Assembly: GCA_001772665.1 (NCBI GenBank) | Contig: MEVH01000016.1 | Coordinates: 1 to 23,199 of the forward strand | Reading direction: 5' to 3' | Source of the DNA: a candidate division WWE3 bacterium RIFCSPLOWO2_01_FULL_39_13 | Lineage (GTDB): Bacteria; Patescibacteriota; WWE3; 2-01-FULL-39-13 | DNA: 23,199 bases | Part shown: positions 1-6,368 of the stretch, one piece after another | Position numbering within the stretch: position 1 is the first letter of the stretch | Layout: each line of letters starts with the position of its first letter | The notes under the pieces: generated by a model | The model's input: only the letters and a program-made list of their open reading frames with translations | Told to the model about the DNA's origin: nothing | The model's database searches: none | Made by a program: the position numbers and the translations under genes

Positions 1-150
1 GCGGAAGGGGGGTGTGGGGGGAATTCCGCCCGCCGAGCCCAGCCAGTTCCGTTCGGATATTTTCAAACAGACACCGCCAGTTGGGAATACAATATGATTC
101 AGGAATTACTTTTTCCGAACTCCACGTAGCGGTCTTAAGCAAAGCGAAAG
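1..150. other. GC-rich non-coding segment at window edge
   Basis: I see no convincing coding sequence here. The first 29 bases form a short inverted repeat (GCGGAA at 1-6, TTCCGC at 24-29) around two G runs on the plus strand. A second inverted pair, GTTCGGA at 51-57 and TCCGAAC at 114-120, encloses about 56 bases. This could be part of a structured RNA or simply a degraded intergenic region. It does not match tmRNA, RNase P RNA or SRP RNA signatures that I could recognise by eye. Confidence 0.3.
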
Positions 151-151
151 C

Positions 152-202
152 AAAAAAGGACTGAAGCCACGGATGAAGCACAGCGTAGTCCGTGGAGAAG
201 TC
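152..202 (-). terminator. Rho-independent terminator of the 236-1705 gene run
   Basis: Read on the minus strand, a hairpin with an inner stem of seven pairs (167-173 with 189-195) and an outer stem GACT/AGTC (199-202 with 159-162) is followed by C and a run of six T (152-157). It begins about 34 nt beyond the stop codon of the last minus-strand gene, where an operon terminator is expected. Confidence 0.75.
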
Positions 203-235
203 ACAAAAAACCGACACATAGAAAACAGCCGTAGT

Positions 236-508
236 CTATAAATCCGAAAAGTCCTCTTTAAGAATAACAGTATCGTTAAGTTCTTTTTCTATTGAATCAA
301 TCGAGTCGTCTGCAGAAATCTTCTGGGCATTTTGAAATTCAGCTTCATTAATCTGACCTGAGTCATCCAAAGCAGCGGAAGGAGGGGTCGTCTTTACAAC
401 TTCTGGTGCTATATTATCTCTTTCCACAGTGACCAATGACTGCAAGCCGAATACCACTCCAAGAAAAACTAAAGATAGAACCAAAAGTATAATATATTTT
501 TTGTCCAT
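236..508 (-). CDS. Small membrane-anchored protein of unknown function
   Basis: A 90-residue protein if translation starts at the ATG ending at 508. A longer reading from 550 would overlap the preceding gene by 26 nt and adds a polar stretch before the membrane segment, so the shorter start is preferred. Residues about 4-23 (after MDKK) form one hydrophobic helix, probably an uncleaved anchor. The rest is acidic and polar, rich in D, E, S and N, and is probably outside the membrane. It is the last gene of a tight minus-strand run and is followed by a terminator. No family is recognised. The neighbours suggest an envelope role, but that is inference only. Confidence 0.65.
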   Translation of the reverse strand: MDKKYIILLVLSLVFLGVVFGLQSLVTVERDNIAPEVVKTTPPSAALDDSGQINEAEFQNAQKISADDSIDSIEKELNDTVILKEDFSDL

Positions 509-524
509 ATTATTTGAAATCAAT

Positions 525-1136
525 TCACTCTTCTGTCGTCTTGACTGCATTTTTCAATAAAGAAACAACTTCATGCAGAAGCTTTACAACCTCGACATAA
601 TTTTCCCTTATACCTTCAGCAGTGCTGACCATCTGTTTTCCAACATCTCCGGTATTTTTCATATCTTCTGTGTCTATTGATTTAAAAAGGACAACTGCCT
701 GATCAGCCTCGGTTTTAGTACTCTCAAGCAAGGCAGAAGCCTCATTAAGCTTTGCCTGAGCGACTGAAACATCTATTCCTTTCTCATCCATCGCAGTAAT
801 CCTGTTTTGCAGCTTATCGATTAATTTCTGTAGCCTTTCGTAGTAAAATGTAAATCTTTTCCTAAGTCTTTCTGCATGCACCTGAACCAGCTTGATCCTT
901 GTTTCCTGGGCCTTGTTTTGAATCCTTTCTTTTTCCACAGCAACATTCTCAAACCTTTTCTCCTCGACATCCTTAGAGGTATTTTTCAGAAGACCATCCT
1001 CCCTGTTCTGAACTTTATCCTCTTTTGCAACCCTGTTTAAGACGCTATTTAAGTTATTACCAACTTCTGCAGAAGCATGAGAAGTGAAAATAACACTCAG
1101 AAGCAAAACAAAAAAAAGGCTTTTTGCCGGTGGCAT
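525..1136 (-). CDS. Secreted coiled-coil protein of unknown function
   Basis: 203 residues. The N-terminus is a clear signal peptide: a lysine near the start, a hydrophobic core to about residue 18, and a likely cleavage site after SHASA (about residue 23). The mature part is almost wholly charged and predicted helical, with long E/K/R/Q-rich heptad-like stretches (about 50-115 and 120-200), so an exported coiled coil is likely. It lies 11 nt downstream of the 1148-1705 gene and 16 nt upstream of the 236-508 gene, so the three are probably co-transcribed. Exported helical proteins of this type are common in CPR genomes and have no assigned function. No catalytic motif is visible. Confidence 0.75.
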   Translation of the reverse strand: MPPAKSLFFVLLLSVIFTSHASAEVGNNLNSVLNRVAKEDKVQNREDGLLKNTSKDVEEKRFENVAVEKERIQNKAQETRIKLVQVHAERLRKRFTFYYERLQKLIDKLQNRITAMDEKGIDVSVAQAKLNEASALLESTKTEADQAVVLFKSIDTEDMKNTGDVGKQMVSTAEGIRENYVEVVKLLHEVVSLLKNAVKTTEE

Positions 1137-1147
1137 ATTTATATTAA

Positions 1148-1705
1148 TTAAATACTTATTCTGCTGGATATTCCTGACATTAACTTTTCGGCCATGCTGA
1201 TTTCGGGGTTTTCAACTATCGAGAGATATTCGTTGACAATTGCTTCAGCTTTTTTATAATCAATGCTTTTATCAAGAAGCATAGAAATTCTGCCTGGCAG
1301 GGGGGCTTTCGTATCTACATTTAAAATCTTTACTCCGTCCTTTTCATCTATAAAAAAGCCCCGCAGCTCAGACCATGGGTATATATGCTCTGAAGCAAAA
1401 TTTATCCCATTTGTTGTTATCTGATGATGCACGATACGCGGAGGGACTGTATGAAAAACGTATACAACGAAAAAAACAACCCCCAAAACTCCTATCAGCA
1501 AAAACTCTTTTATTATCAAAAGGAGGAGAGCAAAAAATATTATTATAACCGCGACTTTTCTATAAAATTCACGGGATCTTTTCTTAAAGAGTCTTTCAGG
1601 AGAATCCCATTCAAGAAGAACTTTAGAGAGCCTGATTATACCCTCGTGAATAGGTGCGTTGGGAGCACTTGGAGAAACCATATCCGGAAGTTTAATACCT
1701 AGCAT
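1148..1705 (-). CDS. Two-helix membrane protein with a cytosolic C-terminal domain
   Basis: 185 residues. A polar N-terminal part (1-48) is followed by two hydrophobic helices at about 50-67 and 69-86, separated by KEF, and then by a soluble domain of about 95 residues. The soluble part (ITTNGINFASEHIYPWSEL and onward) resembles the PH-like domains that follow two helices in YcxB/DUF5673-type proteins: a beta-rich pattern with a conserved Trp, ending in a helix. I am not certain of this family. It is the first gene of the three-gene run ending at 236 and starts 29 nt after the histidine phosphatase stop codon at 1735. Confidence 0.7.
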   Translation of the reverse strand: MLGIKLPDMVSPSAPNAPIHEGIIRLSKVLLEWDSPERLFKKRSREFYRKVAVIIIFFALLLLIIKEFLLIGVLGVVFFVVYVFHTVPPRIVHHQITTNGINFASEHIYPWSELRGFFIDEKDGVKILNVDTKAPLPGRISMLLDKSIDYKKAEAIVNEYLSIVENPEISMAEKLMSGISSRISI

Positions 1706-1734
1706 TATTCTGATTTTAACACAAACCTGTAATG

Positions 1735-2298
1735 TTAAATACGCGTTTCGTAAAGCTGGGTATGTGCAGCATCTGAAAAGGTAATGATATGCTCAAACCC
1801 AAAATCATCAACATCAATAATATTCAACGAAGTATGATGAACCACAAAATGTATAAATGTTTTTGGGTCGCCATTCGCAAGAATCTTCGTTAAAAGAACC
1901 CTTATCCAGTTGCCATGCGTAAAGACTATGACCTCGTTATTCAAATTAGATTCAGCAATTTCTCTAAATGTTTTGTAAATCTTCTTCGTTGCTTCTGAAT
2001 AATCTTTCAAGTCGCTTTGAACCGATTTTATGCCAGGCTGTGGCCAAGTATCGGTTCCGACTTCATTCAGCCTTGCAGTATAATTCACTTTCATTTTGTG
2101 ATGCTCATTTACTATTTCACACGTTTCCATAGACCTTCTTATTCTGCTACAGTACATCATGTCAAACCTGTTATGTTTTAGACGCTTTGCAAGCTGAAGC
2201 GCCTGAATCTTTCCAAAATTGTTTAAAGGAGAATCGTCTACCTGCAGCCCCTCTTCGTCATATGCATCACCATGCCGGATTAAAAAAAGCCTAGTCAT
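1735..2298 (-). CDS. Histidine phosphatase superfamily protein (phosphoglycerate mutase-like)
   Basis: 187 residues from the ATG ending at 2298, the start that places the catalytic motif normally (MTRLFLIRHG). A reading from 2397 adds 33 residues encoded by unrelated intergenic DNA and is rejected. Visible family motifs are RHG (8-10, His9 the expected phospho-acceptor), SRIRRSMET (51-59, the second arginine region), an acidic Glu around 79, and THGNWIR with the second catalytic His at 128. Such enzymes hydrolyse phosphomonoesters on sugars, nucleotides or proteins through a phosphohistidine intermediate. The substrate cannot be told from the sequence. Length is normal for a single-domain family member. 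Confidence 0.88.
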   Translation of the reverse strand: MTRLFLIRHGDAYDEEGLQVDDSPLNNFGKIQALQLAKRLKHNRFDMMYCSRIRRSMETCEIVNEHHKMKVNYTARLNEVGTDTWPQPGIKSVQSDLKDYSEATKKIYKTFREIAESNLNNEVIVFTHGNWIRVLLTKILANGDPKTFIHFVVHHTSLNIIDVDDFGFEHIITFSDAAHTQLYETRI

Positions 2299-2590
2299 AA
2301 TAAATATGTTAACACATAAAAAAGGTGGAATTGGAACCCTCGAATTATGATCTAATACGACCCCACATCCGGTTGCATGAAGCTTGCCATCGGGCAATCA
2401 TCTTAAACAGCTCAGCATTTGGAGAGGGACACTGAAACGCGCAAGTCAGGAGCGTATAGGCAAAAAATCTAAAAAGGATTTTTAATTATTTCGTACAACG
2501 TTTATGAATAACTGAAGTTTGGCAGTGGTAAAATTTGTGCGCCAGCGCTCACCACCGCCAAATTTGGCTGAGCGAGCGTTAAAAATAAAA
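2299..2590. other. Intergenic region with a tRNA-like scrap and strong hairpins
   Basis: No gene is supported here. On the minus strand, about 2320-2365 resembles fused ends of a tRNA: a GGGGTCGT-type 5' segment and a GGGTTCCAATTCC-type T-arm followed by a T run. It has no anticodon arm and does not fold properly. Positions 2465-2483 hold an AT-rich short inverted repeat. The part from 2518 to 2574 forms alternative strong hairpins, listed separately. The region separates the histidine phosphatase from the accessory island. Confidence 0.4.
2518..2574. repeat. Mutually exclusive hairpins after the 2591-2995 gene
   Basis: Two overlapping inverted repeats are visible. TTTGGCAGTGGT (2518-2529) pairs with ACCACCGCCAAA (2551-2562) with one mismatch. 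CGCTCA (2546-2551) pairs with TGAGCG (2569-2574) around the perfect 12-bp palindrome GCCAAATTTGGC (2557-2568). The two folds cannot form together. The site lies 17 nt beyond the stop codon of the minus-strand gene and could act as a terminator or, in an island of small genes, as a recombination site. No long T run follows. Confidence 0.5.
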
Positions 2591-2995
2591 TCACGTGTAA
2601 AATTTAATGTTCCCTTCTTCATCCTGTTCCATCCTCGCGTCACCTTGACCATGAATTTGTGCGCCGTGACGAGCTTGAATTGAACTTTTACCTGTACTAC
2701 TTTTACTATTATTCCCAAATGTAAATTGCGTACCTTGAGAGCTGGCCATTGTGACAGACTTTGAAGCGTAGATTTGTGTACCTGAGACATTAATGTCACC
2801 ATTTTGAGCAAGAAACTGAATGATGTTATTTGATTTAATATCTGCACCTTCAATATTAAGGCGCAAGGATAACTCGGCCTTTAAGCCCTCAATAGTAGGA
2901 TTTTTCTCTTTTGCAAAATAACCTTTGACGACGTCGTAGATAAAGGTTGAAGAAATATTAAGGGCAAGTTGTAGAAGTAATTGTTCAAGTGTCAT
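2591..2995 (-). CDS. Hypothetical protein of the accessory island
   Basis: 134 residues, not recognised. Residues 1-50 look helical and hydrophobic in part (LEQLLLQLALNISSTFIYDVVKG). Residues 60-134 are rich in S, G, T, N and Q with short alternating strands (NGDINVSGTQIYASKSVTM), suggesting a small beta-rich tail. An overlapping frame at 2482-2853 has a far less protein-like composition and is rejected. The start lies 19 nt downstream of the nuclease-like gene's stop, in the same orientation, so co-expression is likely. The start has no clear ribosome binding site. Function is unknown; the position beside a HEPN protein and a nuclease-like protein makes a defence or mobile-cassette role possible. 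Confidence 0.6.
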   Translation of the reverse strand: MTLEQLLLQLALNISSTFIYDVVKGYFAKEKNPTIEGLKAELSLRLNIEGADIKSNNIIQFLAQNGDINVSGTQIYASKSVTMASSQGTQFTFGNNSKSSTGKSSIQARHGAQIHGQGDARMEQDEEGNIKFYT

Positions 2996-3014
2996 ATTCT
3001 TAATGTTAGTGATT

Positions 3015-3536
3015 TTATTTAGCTCGCGAACAGGCTAGCCCGTGTTGTGTGATGTTGTCCGATTTTATTTCTTTTAACTCGGTCCATTTTTCCTTTTTAT
3101 TGTTATCATCTAGGACAAGCCATATCTCATCATAATCATTTGCTGGGCAAATTATATCATCTTCATACATGTCAAATGTAGATTTATCAAAAATTGGAGA
3201 GGCTACTCTGATGACAAGGAAAAATTTATCGTGTTCTTTGAAGCCAATAATTTTATTGGCTTTTTGGACTAACAATTCGTTTAGTGCTCTAATTAGGTCT
3301 GCTGCGTTCATAATGCCGTGAGCAATTTTTTCTGATCTGCCCAATAAAATTTTGGCTTCTTCCTTGTCGTGCCATAAATGTGCAACTTCTACTCCAATTT
3401 TTGATTGGTTACTCTCATCAAGTAGCGTGAAATCTGGCTTGTCCAAATGTCGTAAGCTCCTTAGTTTTCTTGGGTAAGCAGTAATGAAATATTTTATTGC
3501 ATATTCTTCTAATCCTTCTTTTTCACTTTTTTTCAT
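3015..3536 (-). CDS. Hypothetical protein, possibly PD-(D/E)xK nuclease-like
   Basis: 173 residues. The only functional hint is the N-terminal part: KPDFTLLD (33-40) followed by IGVEVAHLW (47-55). That spacing of an Asp and a Glu on adjacent strands recalls the PD-(D/E)xK nuclease core, but the usual Lys after Glu is replaced by Ala, so this is a suggestion and not an assignment. The rest has alternating strands and helices (KFFLVIRV at 104-111, IWLVLDD at 137-143). The ATG at 3536 has no good ribosome binding site. A 24-bp imperfect inverted repeat encloses the gene except its last codons. It is in a minus-strand series with the HEPN gene (stop at 3613) and the 2591-2995 gene. Confidence 0.6.
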   Translation of the reverse strand: MKKSEKEGLEEYAIKYFITAYPRKLRSLRHLDKPDFTLLDESNQSKIGVEVAHLWHDKEEAKILLGRSEKIAHGIMNAADLIRALNELLVQKANKIIGFKEHDKFFLVIRVASPIFDKSTFDMYEDDIICPANDYDEIWLVLDDNNKKEKWTELKEIKSDNITQHGLACSRAK

Positions 3537-3570
3537 GGTTTGAAGTTAAAATCGGACAATTTCACATAAC
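3044..3570. repeat. 24-bp inverted repeats enclosing a single gene
   Basis: Positions 3044-3067 are the reverse complement of 3547-3570 at 21 of 24 positions. The shared sequence reads TAAAATCGGACAA, then TCACA and AAC on the right copy. The left copy codes for part of the C-terminus of the nuclease-like gene and the right copy lies just upstream of its start codon. The 527-bp unit therefore has GTT...AAC outer ends. Confidence 0.65.
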
Positions 3571-3588
3571 TCGTTTTTATGCGAAGTA
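3567..3588. repeat. 22-bp direct repeat, copy 1, upstream of the 3015-3536 gene
   Basis: The sequence TAACTC(G/A)T(T/C)TTTATGCGAAGTA occurs here and again at 4090-4111 with 20 of 22 matches. Each copy lies upstream of the start codon of a minus-strand island gene (about 30 nt and 49 nt). It could be a shared promoter or regulator site, or the conserved half of a recombination site. The right half of the inverted repeat ending at 3570 overlaps its first bases. Confidence 0.6.
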
Positions 3589-3612
3589 GCCCGCATGAAT
3601 TTCTATTAACCC

Positions 3613-4041
3613 CTATTGTTCATCAGATAACCTAAAACCAAGATTTTCCAAGTCGTCGTCAAATATTTGTAGCCACTCAATGAAAAGTGAGTAAAGATGA
3701 ACCGCAGCTTCCGCAGCGTCTTTCAGATTGTTATTAGTATGGGTAAAGCCGTTCCGCCAGAGACGGTGGATTACCCTGTTTCGGCGACGATTGAATTCTG
3801 TCAACTCCTCGACGAAAGTTGGCGATGGATAGTACTCCTCGGCAAGTCTGGCCTCGTACCCTTTTATTAGATCTGAGAAACACAATTCCGAATTGGGGTC
3901 AAGTTTATTTAGGAGCGCGCGGAGGAGCGACTCTATCAGAGAATGAACTAGCAGAAAAGCTTGGACATAGTTATTGGATATGAGTGCTGACTGAACTACA
4001 CTCTCGTTGTCAGCCACAATCAAGTTAATATTAGGTTTCAT
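3613..4041 (-). CDS. HEPN-domain-like protein
   Basis: 142 residues, almost entirely helical. The key sign is FNRRRNRVIHRL, which contains Rx4H (Arg87 to His92), the catalytic signature of HEPN ribonucleases. It sits between predicted long helices (about 14-48, 70-95 and 105-128), a normal HEPN arrangement and length. HEPN proteins act as RNA-cleaving toxins in toxin-antitoxin and abortive infection systems, often paired with an MNT nucleotidyltransferase. No MNT partner is adjacent here. The start is supported by AAGGA seven nt upstream, which is rare in this window. The gene also uses more G and C at codon positions than its neighbours, which suggests recent transfer. A non-catalytic HEPN scaffold remains possible. 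Confidence 0.65.
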   Translation of the reverse strand: MKPNINLIVADNESVVQSALISNNYVQAFLLVHSLIESLLRALLNKLDPNSELCFSDLIKGYEARLAEEYYPSPTFVEELTEFNRRRNRVIHRLWRNGFTHTNNNLKDAAEAAVHLYSLFIEWLQIFDDDLENLGFRLSDEQ

Positions 4042-4089
4042 AGGTATTCCTTAAGTTTTTACCTCGCGGGCAAAGCGAGCGATTTTGTC

Positions 4090-4111
4090 TAACTCATCTT
4101 TATGCGAAGTA
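4090..4111. repeat. 22-bp direct repeat, copy 2, upstream of the HEPN gene
   Basis: Second copy of the 3567-3588 repeat. Next to it on the minus strand lies GTTAGAC (4086-4092), which matches the GTTRRRY core of integron recombination sites. The aligned position of copy 1 reads GTTATGT, a one-base mismatch. A hairpin CTCGC/GCGAG-type element (4063-4080) separates the repeat from the start codon. Confidence 0.55.
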
Positions 4112-4188
4112 ATTTCCAAAAAAGGATTAAATATTGTATGTTATGCGCAATTACATTAATCCTTACCTAATCGTATCAATTTCCCAAT

Positions 4189-4281
4189 TGGCGGAGGGTG
4201 TGGGATTCGAACCCACGGGCCCGCTTTTAAACGAGCCACGGTTTAGCAAACCGCTGCCTTGGGCCACTCGGCCAACCCTCC
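4189..4281 (-). tRNA. trnS-GCU: tRNA-Ser(GCU)
   Basis: A class II tRNA with a long variable arm. The seven-pair acceptor stem is GGAGGGT with ACCCTCC, the anticodon loop reads TTGCTAA (anticodon GCU, codons AGC/AGU), and the T-loop is TTCGAAT. Discriminator G is followed by an encoded CCA (4189-4191). It reads toward the accessory island at 2.4-4.1 kb, and its 3' end marks one border of that island, as often seen where mobile DNA inserts next to tRNA genes. Confidence 0.96.
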
Positions 4282-4347
4282 ATAATATGCCATATACAGC
4301 GATAATATTGTAGCATGTGAGATGTTTGGATTTCGTCGAGGTAAGTT

Positions 4348-5352
4348 CTAAACGAGTTTAACTATTTTCATTGCTTCTCTTACTTCTTTCATTGTTTCTT
4401 CTGCGGTCTTTAAGGCTTTCTTTGTTCCTTCAGAAAGTATTTCCATTAAAAGCTTTTTAGCATCATACTTAGATCGTCTTTCTCTAATTGGATCCAAAAA
4501 AATATTTAGTGCATTAATTAATTTCTCCTTAACCTCCACATCGCCGACTTTGCCAGTTTCATATCTTTTCTTTAAATCTTCAACCTCCCCTTTATTCTTA
4601 TTAAAAGCATCGTGATAGATAAATACTGGATTACCTTCAACCTTTCCATGGTCAGTTGGATGGATTCTATTCGGATCAGTATACATTCTCATGACTTTCT
4701 GCCTAACCTCTTCGCGGGAATCTTTCAGATAAATACAATTCCACAATGATTTACTCATCTTTGCATTTCCGTCAAGACCAACGAGTCTAGCAACTCCTCC
4801 AACCAGGGCCTTTGGCTCAGGGAATACATGACCGTAGATTGAATTAAATTTTCTGACAATCTCTCTAGTCTGTTCGATATGAGGGAGCTGATCCTCGCCA
4901 ACCGGAACAAGCTCTCCTTTTACAACTGTAATATCCGCTGCCTGTGAAACCGGATACATCAAAAATCCAAGAGGCATAGAATCCTTAAATTTTGCCTTCT
5001 GCTTAGTCTCATCCTTTACCGTCGGATTTCTTTCGAGGCGTGAGATAGTAACAAGATTTGAATAAAAAACAGTAAGCTCTGCTATCTGAGGAACAGCCGA
5101 CTGCAAAAAAATGGTAGACTTTTCAGGATCAATTCCTACCGCAAGACTATCCTGTAGAACCTGGAAAACCCCATCACGCACCTTTTCAGGATCATCAAAA
5201 TTATCAGTCAGAGCCTGAACATCGGCGAGAAGAATATAGGTATCATATTCGTCCTGAAGCTTGACTCTGTTTAGATGAGACCCGACAAGATGCCCCAAAT
5301 GGAGGTTCCCAGTAGGGCGGTCTCCTGTTAAAATGCGCTTCTTATTTGCCAT
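4348..5352 (-). CDS. trpS: Tryptophanyl-tRNA synthetase
   Basis: 334 residues, the usual length for bacterial TrpRS. It charges tRNA-Trp with tryptophan using ATP in the cytoplasm. Class I synthetase signatures are intact: the HIGH-type motif HLGH (18-21) after TGDRPTGNLHLG, the tryptophan-pocket region with VGEDQLPHIEQTR (151-163), and KMSKS (198-202). The C-terminal helical anticodon-binding part follows to LV at the end. A -10-like TAAAAT lies 9 nt before the ATG. The gene is divergent from the 5432-6010 gene with 79 bp between them. No tRNA-Trp is seen in the window. Confidence 0.97.
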   Translation of the reverse strand: MANKKRILTGDRPTGNLHLGHLVGSHLNRVKLQDEYDTYILLADVQALTDNFDDPEKVRDGVFQVLQDSLAVGIDPEKSTIFLQSAVPQIAELTVFYSNLVTISRLERNPTVKDETKQKAKFKDSMPLGFLMYPVSQAADITVVKGELVPVGEDQLPHIEQTREIVRKFNSIYGHVFPEPKALVGGVARLVGLDGNAKMSKSLWNCIYLKDSREEVRQKVMRMYTDPNRIHPTDHGKVEGNPVFIYHDAFNKNKGEVEDLKKRYETGKVGDVEVKEKLINALNIFLDPIRERRSKYDAKKLLMEILSEGTKKALKTAEETMKEVREAMKIVKLV

Positions 5353-5395
5353 ACAAAAGATATTTTAGCAGAAAAAAGGGTTTTCTCGAATTTTT

Positions 5396-5424
5396 TTGAC
5401 AATAACCTTTAGCCCCATTACAAT
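5396..5424 (+). promoter_or_regulatory. Sigma70-type promoter giving a leaderless transcript
   Basis: TTGACA at 5396-5401 and TACAAT at 5419-5424 are separated by exactly 17 nt. The expected transcription start is at 5431-5432, on the GTG start codon, so the mRNA would have no 5' untranslated region. Confidence 0.75.
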
Positions 5425-5431
5425 AATATAA

Positions 5432-6010
5432 GTGGATCTTCCTAAATCACTTACTACAGTCACAACATTATCCAAAATCGTAGCAACAGTATTGTTTGTC
5501 ACCCTTCCTCTGGGCGCTTTTTATCTTGGCATAAAATATCAGAAGGCAACATCTCCAATTCCAGTTGAACCAGAGACATCAATAGCAACTCCAACTTTCA
5601 AACCAACAATTCCAAGGCCTTCAACTGATTCAACAACCGGCTGGAAAACCTTTAATAACGGCTCTCTTTCCTTTGAAGTACCTCTTGACTTCCAAATTGC
5701 AACCGATGACAATTCTAAACCGAGCTTTGGCTCTAATCTAATGAGCTTTAATGTTTATGTTGATCAAGTGATGGGCTTAGAATGCGGAGAGAATATAAAT
5801 AGTGAACTTATATCGGTCGATGGTATAAAAGCACATATGACAACAATAAGAGGGATTGACTGTGGAACTGGAGAAATATCACAAATAGTTATGTCCTTGG
5901 ATAAAGATAAAAGTCACTATGCTTTTGTCTCAACTCTGAAGGTAAAAGACGAGCAGAAAGCAAAATCGGTATTCAAACAGATAATTGATACCTTCGAATT
6001 CATAGATTAA
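5432..6010 (+). CDS. Anchored extracytoplasmic protein of unknown function
   Basis: 192 residues from a GTG start at 5432; no ATG is available upstream or near the start, and the promoter position fits this GTG. Residues about 15-35 form one membrane helix (SKIVATVLFVTLPLGAFYLGIKY), followed by a Pro/Thr-rich linker (38-66) and a soluble domain starting with GWKTFNNGSLSFEVP (70-84). This layout, and the ending KQIIDTFEFID, recurs in CPR surface proteins that look remotely PsbP-like; no function is known. Two cysteines (near 117 and 143) could form a disulfide outside the cell. A broken second gene with the same kind of ending is found at 6163-6264. Confidence 0.8.
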   Translation: MDLPKSLTTVTTLSKIVATVLFVTLPLGAFYLGIKYQKATSPIPVEPETSIATPTFKPTIPRPSTDSTTGWKTFNNGSLSFEVPLDFQIATDDNSKPSFGSNLMSFNVYVDQVMGLECGENINSELISVDGIKAHMTTIRGIDCGTGEISQIVMSLDKDKSHYAFVSTLKVKDEQKAKSVFKQIIDTFEFID

Positions 6011-6077
6011 AAGCTTAAAAGACTCAATTTGAACATTCTTAACGTCCTTATGAAAAAATGTGTCCAAAAACTTATCC

Positions 6078-6152
6078 TGGCAGTGGCGGGTGGGTTCGAA
6101 CCACCGACCCCAGCTTTATGAGGGCTGTGCTCTACCGCTGAGCTACGCCGCC
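6078..6152 (-). tRNA. trnM-CAU: tRNA-Met(CAU), elongator, copy 1 (slightly degraded)
   Basis: 75 nt including encoded CCA (6078-6080). The anticodon loop is CTCATAA (CAU), D-arm GCTC/GAGC, T-loop TTCGAAC with stem GGTGG/CCACC. It matches the copy at 7049-7123 except at two acceptor-end positions: here the 3' strand reads CGCCACT with discriminator G, giving a C3-A70 mismatch in the acceptor stem; the other copy has CGCCGCT and discriminator A. Both share a C31-A39 mismatch in the anticodon stem. This copy may be a decaying duplicate or still functional. Confidence 0.85.
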
Positions 6153-6153
6153 T
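6078..6153. repeat. Direct repeat (tRNA copy) flanking the vapBC unit, left
   Basis: Positions 6078-6153 match 7049-7124 with two mismatches in 76 bp, and 6085-6153 match 7056-7124 exactly (69 bp). The repeats lie 971 bp apart in direct orientation and contain the whole tRNA-Met gene. Between them are a C-terminal gene fragment and the vapBC pair. Confidence 0.9.
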
Positions 6154-6162
6154 ATAAGATTT

Positions 6163-6264
6163 ACTGCACCCCTAGACTATAAGGCAGATCAAATTAACTT
6201 AATGGATCAAATTCTTTCAACCTTTAAATTCACTGATCAGGCCTCTGGCAATGAAGTAGACTAA
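6163..6264 (+). pseudogene. C-terminal remnant of a second 5432-6010-like gene
   Basis: An open frame without a start runs from the tRNA edge to a TAA at 6262-6264. It encodes KADQINLMDQILSTFKFTDQ near its end, which aligns with the C-terminus of the 5432-6010 protein (EQKAKSVFKQIIDTFEFID). It is cut off abruptly near the 5' end of the left tRNA-Met copy. The simplest reading is that a neighbouring homologous gene was lost, except for its last 30 codons or so, in the duplication or recombination event that placed a tRNA copy here. Confidence 0.65.
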
Positions 6265-6330
6265 AAAGCAATCCACAATAAAAAAATAGACAACAAGCAG
6301 TATAAAACAATAGACGCAAGTAAAACAAAC

Positions 6331-6359
6331 TTGACAAACGTATTACGATTTAATACCAT
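6331..6359 (+). promoter_or_regulatory. vapBC promoter with internal inverted repeat (possible operator)
   Basis: TTGACA (6331-6336), a 17-nt spacer and TACCAT (6354-6359) precede the vapB ATG by nine nt. Within the promoter, GTATT (6340-6344) and AATAC (6352-6356) form an inverted repeat with a 7-nt centre. AbrB-fold antitoxins bind such sites to repress their own operon, so this is a plausible operator. AGGAG (6362-6366) lies too close to the ATG to be a normal ribosome binding site. Confidence 0.65.
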
Positions 6360-6368
6360 ATAGGAGCT

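Noticed and set aside
2320..2397. Possible tRNA on the minus strand with a GGGTTCCAATTCC T-arm-like stretch
   Set aside because: No anticodon arm and no pairing acceptor stem could be drawn; at most a degraded fragment.
2299..2397. N-terminal extension of the histidine phosphatase from 2397
   Set aside because: The added 33 residues do not fit the family, which starts just before the RHG motif.
2482..2853. 123-codon minus-strand open frame overlapping the 2591-2995 gene
   Set aside because: Composition is unlike a folded protein and the frame overlaps a better candidate; it is probably a shadow.
3537..3612. Complete integron attC site between the HEPN and nuclease-like genes
   Set aside because: GTTATGT and an inner ATGCG/CGCAT hairpin are present, but the matching left arm with AAC is missing and the arms are unequal.
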